A stretch of DNA of 64,000 nt from Coprococcus eutactus (lineage in GTDB: Bacteria > Bacillota > Clostridia > Lachnospirales > Lachnospiraceae). Location of the stretch: NCBI RefSeq assembly GCF_025149915.1, contig NZ_CP102278.1, forward strand, positions 914,001-978,000, read 5' to 3'. A program made the position numbers and the translations under genes. Shown one piece after another: positions 44,948-52,546 of the stretch. The stretch's first letter is position 1; every line of letters begins with the position of its first letter. The notes beneath the pieces were generated by a model. That model did no database searches, was not told the DNA's origin, and worked only from the letters and a program-made list of their open reading frames with translations.

Positions 44948-45172
44948 ATGAACGATAAAAAGAGATTGAACAGCTACGAGGATTTACCGCTGGTTCTGGA
45001 TGTGGCGGACATTCAGCGGATTATGGGAATTTCAAGAGCGAGCGCCTATGAGCTGGTACACACACCCGGCTTTCCGGCGTTCCGCAGGGGCAGGCTTATC
45101 AAGGTCAGCAAAATTGCTTTCTTTGAATGGATGGCAAAAGGCTCCGAAACCGTACCGGGAAGCGACAAATAA
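44948..45172 (+). CDS. Excisionase-like helix-turn-helix protein
   Basis: A 74-residue protein. LVLDVADIQRIMGISRASAY followed by ELVHTPGFPAFRRGRLIKVSK is the MerR/AlpA-like winged helix of element-encoded excisionases and of small regulators that steer recombinase direction. GGGAGGA (44936-44942) lies 5 bases before the ATG. It is the first gene of the plus-strand mobility block, but the recombinase lies 5 kb away at the far end, so the excisionase role is inferred from family and context. Confidence 0.75.
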   Translation: MNDKKRLNSYEDLPLVLDVADIQRIMGISRASAYELVHTPGFPAFRRGRLIKVSKIAFFEWMAKGSETVPGSDK

Positions 45173-45318
45173 GCGTGAGGTATCATTCCCTGACTGCAAT
45201 ACTGCCGTACTTTCCAAAGGGGCATACAGAGGGAAAAAACCTTAAAAATAATACCGAGACGCTACACCAAAACAGCCTATCTGCGTACATCAGATAGAAA
45301 CGGAGAAAGGAGCCGGTT

Positions 45319-45522
45319 ATGGCAAGAATGAGTAACAAGCGACGGCTGGAATGGTCTTTCTTCTTAAATGACCGCAGCCGTATCACTTACAACGAATTGT
45401 GCCGGAAATGCCAGCACGAATGTAAACAGAGCTTCCGGGCGGTTGTGGTTGACTGCCCGAAGTATCTTTCCAAGCGTTCCAAGAAAAAGGACAAGACTGC
45501 CGGAAACGGCAAAATCCCTTAG
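45319..45522 (+). CDS. Small conserved mobile-element protein
   Basis: A 67-residue basic protein with four cysteines (CRKC, HEC, DCPKYLSKRSKKKDK). It begins MARMSNKRRLEWSFFLNDRS. Similar short proteins sit before the oriT and relaxase genes in related elements (from memory), but no function is known. Cys spacing would allow metal binding. AAAGGAG precedes the ATG. Confidence 0.65.
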   Translation: MARMSNKRRLEWSFFLNDRSRITYNELCRKCQHECKQSFRAVVVDCPKYLSKRSKKKDKTAGNGKIP

Positions 45523-45529
45523 GAACTAA

Positions 45530-45574
45530 GGGCGCACTTCTATACATAGTCTAAAGACCATGTATCGTGCGTCC
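45530..45574. other. Candidate origin of transfer (oriT)
   Basis: GCGCAC (45532-45537) with GTGCGT (45567-45572), and inside it ATACAT (45542-45547) with ATGTAT (45560-45565), form a nested inverted repeat about 550 bases upstream of the MobA/MobL relaxase frame. Further stem-loops follow in the noncoding stretch to 45769, for example GCCGCT-AA-AGCGGC (45661-45674). The position and nested structure match nicking regions of such relaxases. The nick site itself is not identified. Confidence 0.55.
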
Positions 45575-45769
45575 TGCGGAGCTTACCTCTGCCGCTGATA
45601 AAATCAGCAATCCGAGGTCTGCGTTCGCTTCGCTCCGACAAGGTGGCTACACCCCCTTGCGCCGCTAAAGCGGCTATCCCCTGTGTACCCGCCAAAAAGA
45701 GAAATCCGCTTTGCGTTTTTCCCTTTTCATCGGGTTTTATAGAAGCACTGACACACGGACTGTCTGCGG

Positions 45770-46126
45770 ATGGTCTTTCTTTATCTTATAAGCAAAGGAT
45801 GTGAGAACACGGAAAAATCTTTGGAACAGTTGAAGCAGGAATATGAAAAAAACACTGTCCTGCTGGAACGGGAAAAACGGAAAATGCAGCGTTTGAAAAA
45901 CCGGCAGGCGTATCTGGAAAGCGGTTCCCGGAAACAGAGGACGCACCGGCTGATTACCCGTGGGGCAGCCGTTGAGAGCATTGCACTACAGACAAAGGAG
46001 CTATCCGAAGCGGAATTTTATTCCCTCATGGAAAACATTTTGAATCTGCCGCAGGCGGAGCATTTCATCCGGTCTGCCGCAGAGAACCACGCCCGTATTT
46101 CCGGGCAGGAGAAAGGCGGTGACTAA
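45770..46126 (+). CDS. DUF3847-type protein
   Basis: A protein of up to 118 residues with a coiled-coil start (SLEQLKQEYEKNTVLLEREK) and the conserved RTHRLITRGAAVESI and LSEAEFYSLMENIL segments of DUF3847 proteins, which lie next to MobA/MobL relaxases and may act as accessory factors at oriT. The true start is unclear: ATG 45770 lacks a ribosome site, and a TTG at about 45821 (LEQLKQEYEK) would fit the family N-terminus. Its stop (46124-46126) is 2 bases before the presumed relaxase start, so the two are probably translationally coupled. Confidence 0.7.
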   Translation: MVFLYLISKGCENTEKSLEQLKQEYEKNTVLLEREKRKMQRLKNRQAYLESGSRKQRTHRLITRGAAVESIALQTKELSEAEFYSLMENILNLPQAEHFIRSAAENHARISGQEKGGD

Positions 46127-46128
46127 GG

Positions 46129-47601
46129 ATAGCACTTTATCATTTTTCAATCGCACAGATAAAGCGCAGCGCCGGTCAGAGCGCCATTGCCAGCGCAGCC
46201 TACCGAGCCGGGGAGCGTCTTTACAGCAGCTACTATGGAGAAGTCAGCGATTACACCAAAAAGGGAGGCGTGATCGCTTCGGAAATCATGCTGCCGCCCC
46301 ATGCGCCGGAAATATATCTTGACCGGGCGACCCTCTGGAATGCTGTGGAGAGCTGCGAGAAACATCCAAAAGCACAGCTTGCCTATTCCTTTGACATTGC
46401 CATGCAGAATGAATTGACGCTGGAAGAAAACATGGAGCTGGCGAGGAAGTTCGTACAGGAGCAGTTTGTGGCAAAAGGCATGATTGCCGACCTTGCTTTT
46501 CACAGCCCGGAGAAAGAGGACGGCGGCATCCCTAACCCGCATTTCCATGTGATGACAACCATGCGCCCTTTGAACCCGGATGGCACATGGGGACAAAAAC
46601 AGCGGCGGGAATATCTTCTTGATGAAGATGGAAACCGAATCCGGGATAAAAATGGCGATTATATGTTTAACGCTGTCCATACAACAGACTGGCATGAGCC
46701 AGAAACGCTGGAACACTGGCGGGAGCAGTGGGCGGCTGCCGTTAATACAAAATTTGAGGAAAAAGGGCTGGATGTGCGTATCGACCACCGTTCCTATGTG
46801 CGGCAGGGGCTTGACCTGATACCTACTGTCCACGAGGGAGCTAATGTCCGGCAGATGGAAGCAAAGGGCATCCGCACCGAGAAAGGGGAACTGAACCGCT
46901 GGATTAAAGCCACCAACCGGCTCATGCAGGATGTGAGGAAGAAGATCAAAGCCCTGTTTGTCTGGATGGCAGAGGTAAAAGAAGAACTTTCCAAACCGCA
47001 GACACCGAGCCTTGCCGACCTACTGATCGCTTATTACAACCAGCGCAACGCAGGGGCATGGAGCAATAAAGCCAGAACCGGAAACTTAAAGCAGTTTGCC
47101 GAAGCCGTCAATTATCTGACGGAAAACAAGCTGCTCACATTAGAGGATTTGCAGGAGCGTCTTTCCTCTGTCAGTGAAGAATTTGAAGCATTAAGCGGCT
47201 CCATGAAAAAGAAATCTGCCCGGATAAAGGAATTGCAGGAATTGATACGGGAGGGCGAGAATTACCAGCGGCTAAAACCTGTCCATACGGAATTGGACAA
47301 TATCAAGTTTAAGAAACAGAGGGAGAAATTTGAAACATCCCACGATGCGGAGTTACGGCTGTTTTATGCCGCCCGCCGTATTCTGAAAGAAAAACTGGAC
47401 GGAAAACCTATTGCCCTGAAAGCATGGAAACAGGAATATGCACAGTTAAAAACAGAGTATGCCGAACTGTCTCCGCAGCACAAGCCACTCCGGGAGGAAG
47501 TCATACGGCTGCGGCAGGTGCAGAACGCCGTAGATACCGCACTGCGCCGGAGGGAGCAGCCACAGGAAGTACAGAGAAAGAAACATGAGATGGAGCTATG
47601 A
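46129..47601 (+). CDS. MobA/MobL-family relaxase; conserved start codon reads ATA
   Basis: The relaxase nicks oriT and pilots the strand during mobilization. The frame from 46129 reads (M)ALYHFSIAQIKRSAGQSAI, then ASAAYRAGERLYSS, carrying the presumed catalytic Tyr. The metal motif NPHFHVMTTMRPL lies at about 135-147, and RIDHRSYVRQGLD and a helical C-terminal part follow. The codon where relatives have Met is ATA here, with AAAGGCGG 9 bases upstream. The first in-frame ATG (46270) would delete 47 residues including the Tyr. Either ATA initiates, helped by coupling to the upstream stop, or the gene is impaired. Length from ATA is 490 residues. Confidence 0.85.
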   Translation: MALYHFSIAQIKRSAGQSAIASAAYRAGERLYSSYYGEVSDYTKKGGVIASEIMLPPHAPEIYLDRATLWNAVESCEKHPKAQLAYSFDIAMQNELTLEENMELARKFVQEQFVAKGMIADLAFHSPEKEDGGIPNPHFHVMTTMRPLNPDGTWGQKQRREYLLDEDGNRIRDKNGDYMFNAVHTTDWHEPETLEHWREQWAAAVNTKFEEKGLDVRIDHRSYVRQGLDLIPTVHEGANVRQMEAKGIRTEKGELNRWIKATNRLMQDVRKKIKALFVWMAEVKEELSKPQTPSLADLLIAYYNQRNAGAWSNKARTGNLKQFAEAVNYLTENKLLTLEDLQERLSSVSEEFEALSGSMKKKSARIKELQELIREGENYQRLKPVHTELDNIKFKKQREKFETSHDAELRLFYAARRILKEKLDGKPIALKAWKQEYAQLKTEYAELSPQHKPLREEVIRLRQVQNAVDTALRRREQPQEVQRKKHEMEL

Positions 47602-47648
47602 TATAATCGGCAGCTTTACCGCTATCGGTATTTTTATGGAGGGAGCAT

Positions 47649-48389
47649 TTGAATGTATTTGAAGCGGTGAAACAGTCTGTTACCACCCGGCAGGCTGCTT
47701 CATTCTATGGAATCCGGGTGGGGAGAAACGGCATGGTCTGCTGTCCATTCCACAATGACCGCACGCCCAGCATGAAAGTGGACAGCCGCTTTTATTGCTT
47801 CGGCTGCAGGGCTTCCGGGGATGTGATCGACTTTGCCGCTTTGCTGCATGGATTGGGGAAGCGGGAAGCTGCGGTCAGGCTTGCGGAGGACTTCGGCGTT
47901 TCCTATGAGAAATCCGGCAATGCGCCACCAGATAGGAAGCGTAACAACAGGTCACAGCCCCGACAAAAATCAGCGGAGCAGAGATTTCAGGAAACGGAAC
48001 GGTATTGTTTCCGGGTGCTATGCGATTATCTGCGCCTGCTGGAGCATTGGAAAACAGCATACGCCCCACAGCCGCAGGATGCCATCTGGCATCCTCTTTT
48101 TGTGGAAGCGTTGCAGAGGATAAGCTACACAGAATACCTTTTGGATATTTTGTTATACGGAGAAATAGAAGAAAAAGCGGCATTGATCGCCGCACAGGGA
48201 AAGGAGGTGCTGCGGCTTGAACAGCGAATTTCAGAGCTTGCCGCCGGAAACGCAGGAAGCGGTCAAAAGGACGATGGATACAATAGAGCCAGCGCAGACA
48301 CCGGCAGAAATCCGGGAGACGTTAGAGGGGACGCAGAAAGGCGGTGTGAAGAACAGCATCCGAAACTGCCTGACGGTGTTCCAGCGTGA
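47649..48389 (+). CDS. CHC2 zinc-finger (DnaG primase-like) protein
   Basis: A 246-residue protein. The N-terminal 90 residues match the zinc domain of bacterial primases: RQAASFYGIRVGRNGMVCCP, FHNDRTPSMKV, FYCFGCRASGDVIDFAALLHG (C, H, C-x2-C ligands). There is no TOPRIM catalytic domain; the rest is charged and helical. It may load with the downstream VapE-like ATPase for element DNA replication. The start is TTG 47649, behind GGAGGG. Its end overlaps the next gene by 173 bases in another frame. Confidence 0.82.
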   Translation: MNVFEAVKQSVTTRQAASFYGIRVGRNGMVCCPFHNDRTPSMKVDSRFYCFGCRASGDVIDFAALLHGLGKREAAVRLAEDFGVSYEKSGNAPPDRKRNNRSQPRQKSAEQRFQETERYCFRVLCDYLRLLEHWKTAYAPQPQDAIWHPLFVEALQRISYTEYLLDILLYGEIEEKAALIAAQGKEVLRLEQRISELAAGNAGSGQKDDGYNRASADTGRNPGDVRGDAERRCEEQHPKLPDGVPA

Positions 48390-49614
48390 TCCGCTGTTTC
48401 GTGGGGCGCTGCGCCTGAACCTTTTGACGGAGCAGATTGACATTGTGAAGCCGTTGGGCTGGGAGCGCACCAGTACCACTCTGACCGACATGGACATGAA
48501 CTACCTGCTTTTGTATCTGGAAGAAAACTACGGGCTTACCAGCGAGAAAAAGGTGCAGAGCGCCATCAAGATTGTTGCCAATGAAAACCGCTACCATCCG
48601 GTCAGGGATTACCTGAACAGCCTGCAATGGGACGGCACAGAGCGCATCCGTTACGCCCTGCATCACTTTCTGGGAGCCGATACGGACGAATACACCTATG
48701 AAGCCTTAAAACTGTTCCTGATGGGAGCCATCCGGCGGGTATTCAGACCGGGGAGCAAGTTTGAGGTCATGCTTTGTCTGGTTGGTGGTCAGGGAGCCGG
48801 GAAATCTACCTTTTTCCGGCTGCTGGCAGGCAGGGACGAATGGTTTTCAGACGATTTGAAGAAGCTGGACGATGAAAATGTGTACCGCAAGCTGCAAGGG
48901 CATTGGATTATCGAGATGTCGGAGATGATTGCCACAGCCAACGCCAAGAGTATTGAGGAAATCAAGTCATTCTTAAGCCGCCAGAAAGAAACCTACAAAG
49001 TGCCGTATGAGACACACCCGGCAGACCGGCTGCGGCAATGTGTATTCGGAGGGACGACCAACCGGCAGGACTTTTTGCCCCGTGACCGCACCGGCAACCG
49101 GCGCTTTCTCCCCGTGACGGTGTACCCGGAACGGGCGGAGGTTCACATACTGGACGATGAAGCGGCGGCGAGGGCGTATATCGAACAGATGTGGGCGGAA
49201 GCCATGACGGTTTACCGCAGTGGGAAGTATAAGCTGTCATTCAGCATAGAAATGAACCGATACCTGAACGCCCATCAGCAGGACTTCATGCAGGAGGACA
49301 CACAGGCTGGCATGATCTACGCCTATTTGGAGGACTACACCGGTGACAGGGTATGCTCCAAGCAGCTTTATGAGGAAGCGCTGGGGAACTTAAATTCCCC
49401 GGCAGACTGGGAGACACGGGCAATCTGCGAGATTATGAATACCGGCATTGCGGGCGGCATCATACAGGGCTGGGCAGCCTACAAAAGCCCGAAGCGGTAT
49501 AAGAAATACGGTTCTCAAAAAGGCTGGGAGCGTGTCAACCAAGACCCGCCGGAGGGGGACGGTTTTCAGGAAATCACGGAAGAAGAAGCCTGGCAAATGG
49601 AACTGCCATTCTGA
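48217..49614 (+). CDS. VapE-like P-loop ATPase / superfamily 3-type helicase
   Basis: A 465-residue protein of the virulence-associated E family, related to phage and plasmid replicative helicases. The N-terminal region is followed by PVRDYLNSLQWDGTERIRYA. Walker A is GGQGAGKSTFFRLLAG (about 190-205), Walker B-like is WIIEMSEMI, and the sensor/arginine-finger zone is FGGTTNRQDFLPRDRTGNRR. A DNA-binding-like C-terminus contains VCSKQLYEEAL. The start is TTG 48217, with AAGGAGGTG 7 bases upstream, inside the CHC2 gene. It lies directly before the GGTTRAC cluster. A replication role for the excised element is inferred. Confidence 0.85.
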   Translation: MNSEFQSLPPETQEAVKRTMDTIEPAQTPAEIRETLEGTQKGGVKNSIRNCLTVFQRDPLFRGALRLNLLTEQIDIVKPLGWERTSTTLTDMDMNYLLLYLEENYGLTSEKKVQSAIKIVANENRYHPVRDYLNSLQWDGTERIRYALHHFLGADTDEYTYEALKLFLMGAIRRVFRPGSKFEVMLCLVGGQGAGKSTFFRLLAGRDEWFSDDLKKLDDENVYRKLQGHWIIEMSEMIATANAKSIEEIKSFLSRQKETYKVPYETHPADRLRQCVFGGTTNRQDFLPRDRTGNRRFLPVTVYPERAEVHILDDEAAARAYIEQMWAEAMTVYRSGKYKLSFSIEMNRYLNAHQQDFMQEDTQAGMIYAYLEDYTGDRVCSKQLYEEALGNLNSPADWETRAICEIMNTGIAGGIIQGWAAYKSPKRYKKYGSQKGWERVNQDPPEGDGFQEITEEEAWQMELPF

Positions 49615-49808
49615 AAATCCACCGGTTAACAGTTTGGTTAACGCTTCGGTTGACAGCCGGTTGACGGGGAAAAGCCTGATATTTGGGGCATTTCTCTCCT
49701 TTGTCAACCATGTCAACCAAGAAATCAAAGAAAAAGTAAAAAGTAATCATAGAGCGCCTATGGATTGTTTTCAAAGTCTTTTCTGCCGGTTGACACAGTT
49801 TGGTTGAC
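49534..49808. repeat. Iteron-like cluster of GGTTRAC heptamers (candidate oriV)
   Basis: Nine copies: GTCAACC at 49534 (inside the vapE end), GGTTAAC at 49624 and 49636, GGTTGAC at 49648 and 49659, GTCAACC at 49703 and 49712, GGTTGAC at 49788 and 49802. The first four intergenic copies run head-to-tail at 11-12 base steps, about one helical turn, the next two are inverted and the last two direct. They fill the 270-base gap between the VapE-like gene and tnpW. No terminator was seen there. Confidence 0.6.
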
Positions 49809-49884
49809 ATGGAGACAGTCTGCGGCTGTACACCTGCCTGACATTCCCTTGTCGGGCATATTTCATTTATGGAGGTAACTGCCT

Positions 49885-50070
49885 ATGGCAAAAAGCAAAA
49901 ACGAGAGCAATAACAAAAACAGCGGCACCCTGCTTACCGAAAAAGACGGCACCCAGTATTTTGTCATGGGGAAAGTCCGTATCAAAGTATCGGAGCATTT
50001 CGCACAGGATGGGAAGCCGCTTGACAGTCTGCTGGAAGATGTGATCCAGCACGCTGCCGCCGCTTCCTGA
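49885..50070 (+). CDS. tnpW: TnpW-like transposon protein
   Basis: A 61-residue protein resembling TnpW of Tn4451-type elements: KDGTQYFVMGKVRIKVSEHF, then QDGKPLDSLLEDVIQHAA. Its function is not established. GGAGG precedes the ATG. It lies 107 bases before the serine recombinase gene, the usual order in this element class. Assignment rests on sequence memory and context. Confidence 0.7.
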   Translation: MAKSKNESNNKNSGTLLTEKDGTQYFVMGKVRIKVSEHFAQDGKPLDSLLEDVIQHAAAAS

Positions 50071-50177
50071 AAAAATACGGAATAACGACTGTCAATCAGC
50101 CCACGCTTATGATATACTTGTACCAGCGAGTATTGTATAAGCGTGGGTTGTTTCTTTTAGAAGGAGGATTTTTAACC

Positions 50178-51800
50178 GTGAAACAACCATACAATACAAC
50201 GATTTATAACACTGCACTATATTTGAGATTGAGCCGTGACGATGAATTACAGGGGGAAAGCGGCAGTATCCAGACCCAGCGCATGATGCTTAGGCAGTAT
50301 GCCGCAGAGCATGGGCTGACCGTTGTAGACGAGTACATTGACGATGGATGGAGCGGGACAAATTTCGAGCGTCCAAGTTTCCAAAGGATGATTGATGACA
50401 TCGAGGACGGGAAAATCAACTGCGTTGTCACAAAGGATTTATCCCGTCTGGGAAGAAACTATATCCTGACCGGTCAGTACACGGAAATCTATTTCCCCAG
50501 CAAGGGAGTACGCTACATTGCCATCAATGACAATGTGGACACCATCAACGGAGAAAGCGAGCTTGCCCCGTTCTTAAACATCCTGAATGAAATGCACGCC
50601 CGACAGACCAGCAAAAAGGTCAAGGCTGCCATGCACACAAGATTTGCCAATGGCGCACACTATGGAGCCTATGCACCGCTGGGCTATGTAAAAGACCCGG
50701 ACAAAAAAGGTCATCTTCTGATCGACCCGGAAACACGCTGGATTGTAGAGAAGATTTTTGACCTTGCCGTACACGGGAGGGGTGCCGCCAGCATTACACG
50801 GATTCTGGTGGAAGAAAAAGTACCTACCCCCGGCTGGCTGAACTATGAAAGATACGGGACTTTCGCTAATATCTACGCCGGTGCGCCCGCAGAAAAAGCC
50901 TATGCGTGGACGATTGCACAGGTCAAGAGCATTTTGAAAGAGGAAACCTACATCGGTCACAGCGTTCACAACAAGCAGAGCAACATTTCATTCAAGAACA
51001 AGAAAAAGGTGCGGAAGCCGCAGGAAGAATGGTATCGTGTGGAAAATACCCACGAAGCCATCATTTCCGAAGAAGTGTTCCAAAAAGTTCAGGAGCTGAT
51101 TGCAAGCAGACGCAGACGACAGAAGAATGGCACAACGCAGATATTTTCCGGGCTGGTAAAATGTGCGGACTGCGGATGGTCATTGGCTTATGGTGTAAAC
51201 AGCCAGAACAAAAATCCCTATGCACACTACCATTGCAGTAAGTACGGACAGGGATTACGCCAGTGTTCCATGCACTATATCCGCTATGATGTACTGTATG
51301 CCTATGTGCTTGCAAGACTGCAATACTGGTCTATGCTGGCACAGAAAGACGAGGACAAGCTGCTGAAACGGCTGCTCAATGCCAGTGACAGGGAAAGAAA
51401 CTCTGCGAAGAAAAAGCAGGCTGCGGAGCTGAAAAAGGCAGAGAAGCGTAAAGCCGAAGTTGACGGGCTGTTTGCTAAAATGTATGAGGACTGGTCTGCC
51501 GGACGCATAACCGAGTATAACTTCAATATGCTGTCCGAGAAGTACCAGAACGAGCAAAAGGAGCTTGAAACAAAAATAAGACAGCTTCACGAAATGATGG
51601 AAGCCGCCGTACAGACCGCAGCGGATGCTGAAAAGTGGATTGCCCTGATGAAACAGTATGTCAACCCTGTGGAGCTGACCGCCGAACTTCTGAACACTCT
51701 AATTGAAAAAATAACCGTCCACGAAGCTGTCAAGGGCGAGGACGGAAGCCGTGAGCAGGAAGTAGAAATCTACTACCGCTTCATCGGCAAAATCGACTGA
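50178..51800 (+). CDS. Large serine recombinase (integrase/excisase of the element)
   Basis: A 540-residue site-specific recombinase that would cut and rejoin attL/attR. The catalytic Ser is in ALYLRLSRDDELQGES (Ser-19), with SIQTQRMML, DDGWSGTNFERPSFQRM and DLSRLGRNY completing the resolvase domain. The Recombinase domain follows (GYVKDPDKKGHLLIDPETRW). A zinc ribbon CADCGWSLAYG...HYHCSKYG, a coiled coil (about 395-480) and a DUF4368-like end (VELTAELLNTLIEKITVHEA) finish it. It is closest in layout to TnpX/TndX-type proteins. GTG 50178 is the start, with AAGGAGG 10 bases upstream. The gene stops 22 bases before the right terminal repeat. Confidence 0.93.
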   Translation: MKQPYNTTIYNTALYLRLSRDDELQGESGSIQTQRMMLRQYAAEHGLTVVDEYIDDGWSGTNFERPSFQRMIDDIEDGKINCVVTKDLSRLGRNYILTGQYTEIYFPSKGVRYIAINDNVDTINGESELAPFLNILNEMHARQTSKKVKAAMHTRFANGAHYGAYAPLGYVKDPDKKGHLLIDPETRWIVEKIFDLAVHGRGAASITRILVEEKVPTPGWLNYERYGTFANIYAGAPAEKAYAWTIAQVKSILKEETYIGHSVHNKQSNISFKNKKKVRKPQEEWYRVENTHEAIISEEVFQKVQELIASRRRRQKNGTTQIFSGLVKCADCGWSLAYGVNSQNKNPYAHYHCSKYGQGLRQCSMHYIRYDVLYAYVLARLQYWSMLAQKDEDKLLKRLLNASDRERNSAKKKQAAELKKAEKRKAEVDGLFAKMYEDWSAGRITEYNFNMLSEKYQNEQKELETKIRQLHEMMEAAVQTAADAEKWIALMKQYVNPVELTAELLNTLIEKITVHEAVKGEDGSREQEVEIYYRFIGKID

Positions 51801-51821
51801 CCTTTCTTTTTTACCCAACAA

Positions 51822-51841
51822 TATCTTTAATTAAGGGAAAC
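51822..51841. other. attR of the mobile element
   Basis: TATCTTTAATTAAGGGAAAC ends with the right GGGAAAC repeat (51835-51841). It is the inverted counterpart of 38242-38261 with two mismatches. Confidence 0.75.
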
Positions 51842-52325
51842 GGGAAAGACCATGCCAGATATTGCCAGCGTGATCAAAATGAGTGATCTCTATCATATCA
51901 GTCTGGATGAACTGTTGAAAGGAGATCAGGATATGATGAAAAAGATAGAGAAGGACACAAATATCGTAAGGTCCAACAGCAGGCTTATCGCTGTGGGCAT
52001 AGTGGCTATCATAGTGGCTGTCGTTGTCACATTTGCAAGTATCATGACGGGAAATGCGGTGTTGGATTTCCTTGCGGCGGCGCTTCCGTGGATATTCATG
52101 GGGATTGCCCTTGCGTGTTTTCTTGCAACGAGAAAGCCTGATGAGAACACGCCGAAGCTCAGGGTGGCAGGATTTATACCTATCATGATAGGCGTGATGT
52201 TTATGATAGGTGGAATATATCTGATGAACGCATGTATGTGGAGAGGGATTGGAATTGGAGCGCTGGTTGTAGGCATTGTATTGAATGGAGTGGGGCTGGT
52301 AATTTTATTTTACAGAAAAAAATAG
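51842..52325 (+). pseudogene. 3' part of the disrupted XRE regulator gene (membrane domain)
   Basis: Directly after attR the frame continues the host gene: GKTMPDIASVIKMSDLYHIS, then LDELLKGDQDMMKKIEKD, the usual end of an XRE DNA-binding half. About four membrane helices follow (LIAVGIVAIIVAVVVTFASI, FLAAALPWIFMGIALACFLA, AGFIPIMIGVMFMIGGIYL, IGIGALVVGIVLNGVGLVIL). The 5' half is at 38128-38237. An ATG at 51852 could allow production of a membrane fragment of 157 residues without DNA-binding helices. The intact protein would be a membrane-tethered repressor or sensor. Confidence 0.88.
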
Positions 52326-52381
52326 AGATGGAAAGCGTTGTTTGCTGTCCTTGAAATATTTGTGATAGTAGTATAATATGT

Positions 52382-52432
52382 AACTGTTTGGCAACGGATA
52401 TATTGTATCTGATGCCAGACAGTTATTTTTTT
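52382..52432 (+). terminator. Terminator after the disrupted regulator gene
   Basis: AACTGTTTGGCA (52382-52393) pairs with TGCCAGACAGTT (52413-52424), one G-U, followed by ATTTTTTT. Confidence 0.8.
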
Positions 52433-52546
52433 GACCAAGGTGTCAGAGAATATGATCACACAAGAAGCAAAGCGGCTGTATAAATTTGAAAACACGTTTT
52501 GTGTTTCTCAGAACATGATAGATTAGAAGATGCGAGGAATTACGAT

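Larger units (their letters stand above)
38231..51841. mobile_element. 13.6-kb serine-recombinase integrative mobilizable element
   Basis: The element is bounded by a 7-bp direct repeat GGGAAAC (38231-38237 and 51835-51841) and interrupts the XRE regulator gene; removing one repeat plus the insert (13,604 bp) restores that gene. The termini are inverted copies: GTTTCCCATAGTTAAAGATA (38242-38261) against TATCTTTAATTAAGGGAAAC (51822-51841), 18 of 20 matching. Contents in order: ABC transporter and two-component cargo (minus), DUF6076-like gene, excisionase-like HTH, oriT-like hairpin, DUF3847, relaxase, CHC2 primase-like, VapE-like, iteron-like cluster, TnpW, recombinase. No type IV secretion genes are present, so transfer would need a helper. 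The right half is visibly GC-richer than the chromosome. Confidence 0.9.

Noticed and set aside
46119..46322. GTG-initiated frame preceding the relaxase
   Set aside because: It is in a different frame from the family motifs (HFSI, AYRAGE), gives a basic nonsense protein, and no single shift is needed because the relaxase frame is open from 46129.
49448..49807. Frame of 119 codons over the vapE end and the iteron-like cluster
   Set aside because: Half lies inside vapE and the rest derives its VN/LT-rich sequence from the repeated heptamers; no ribosome site.
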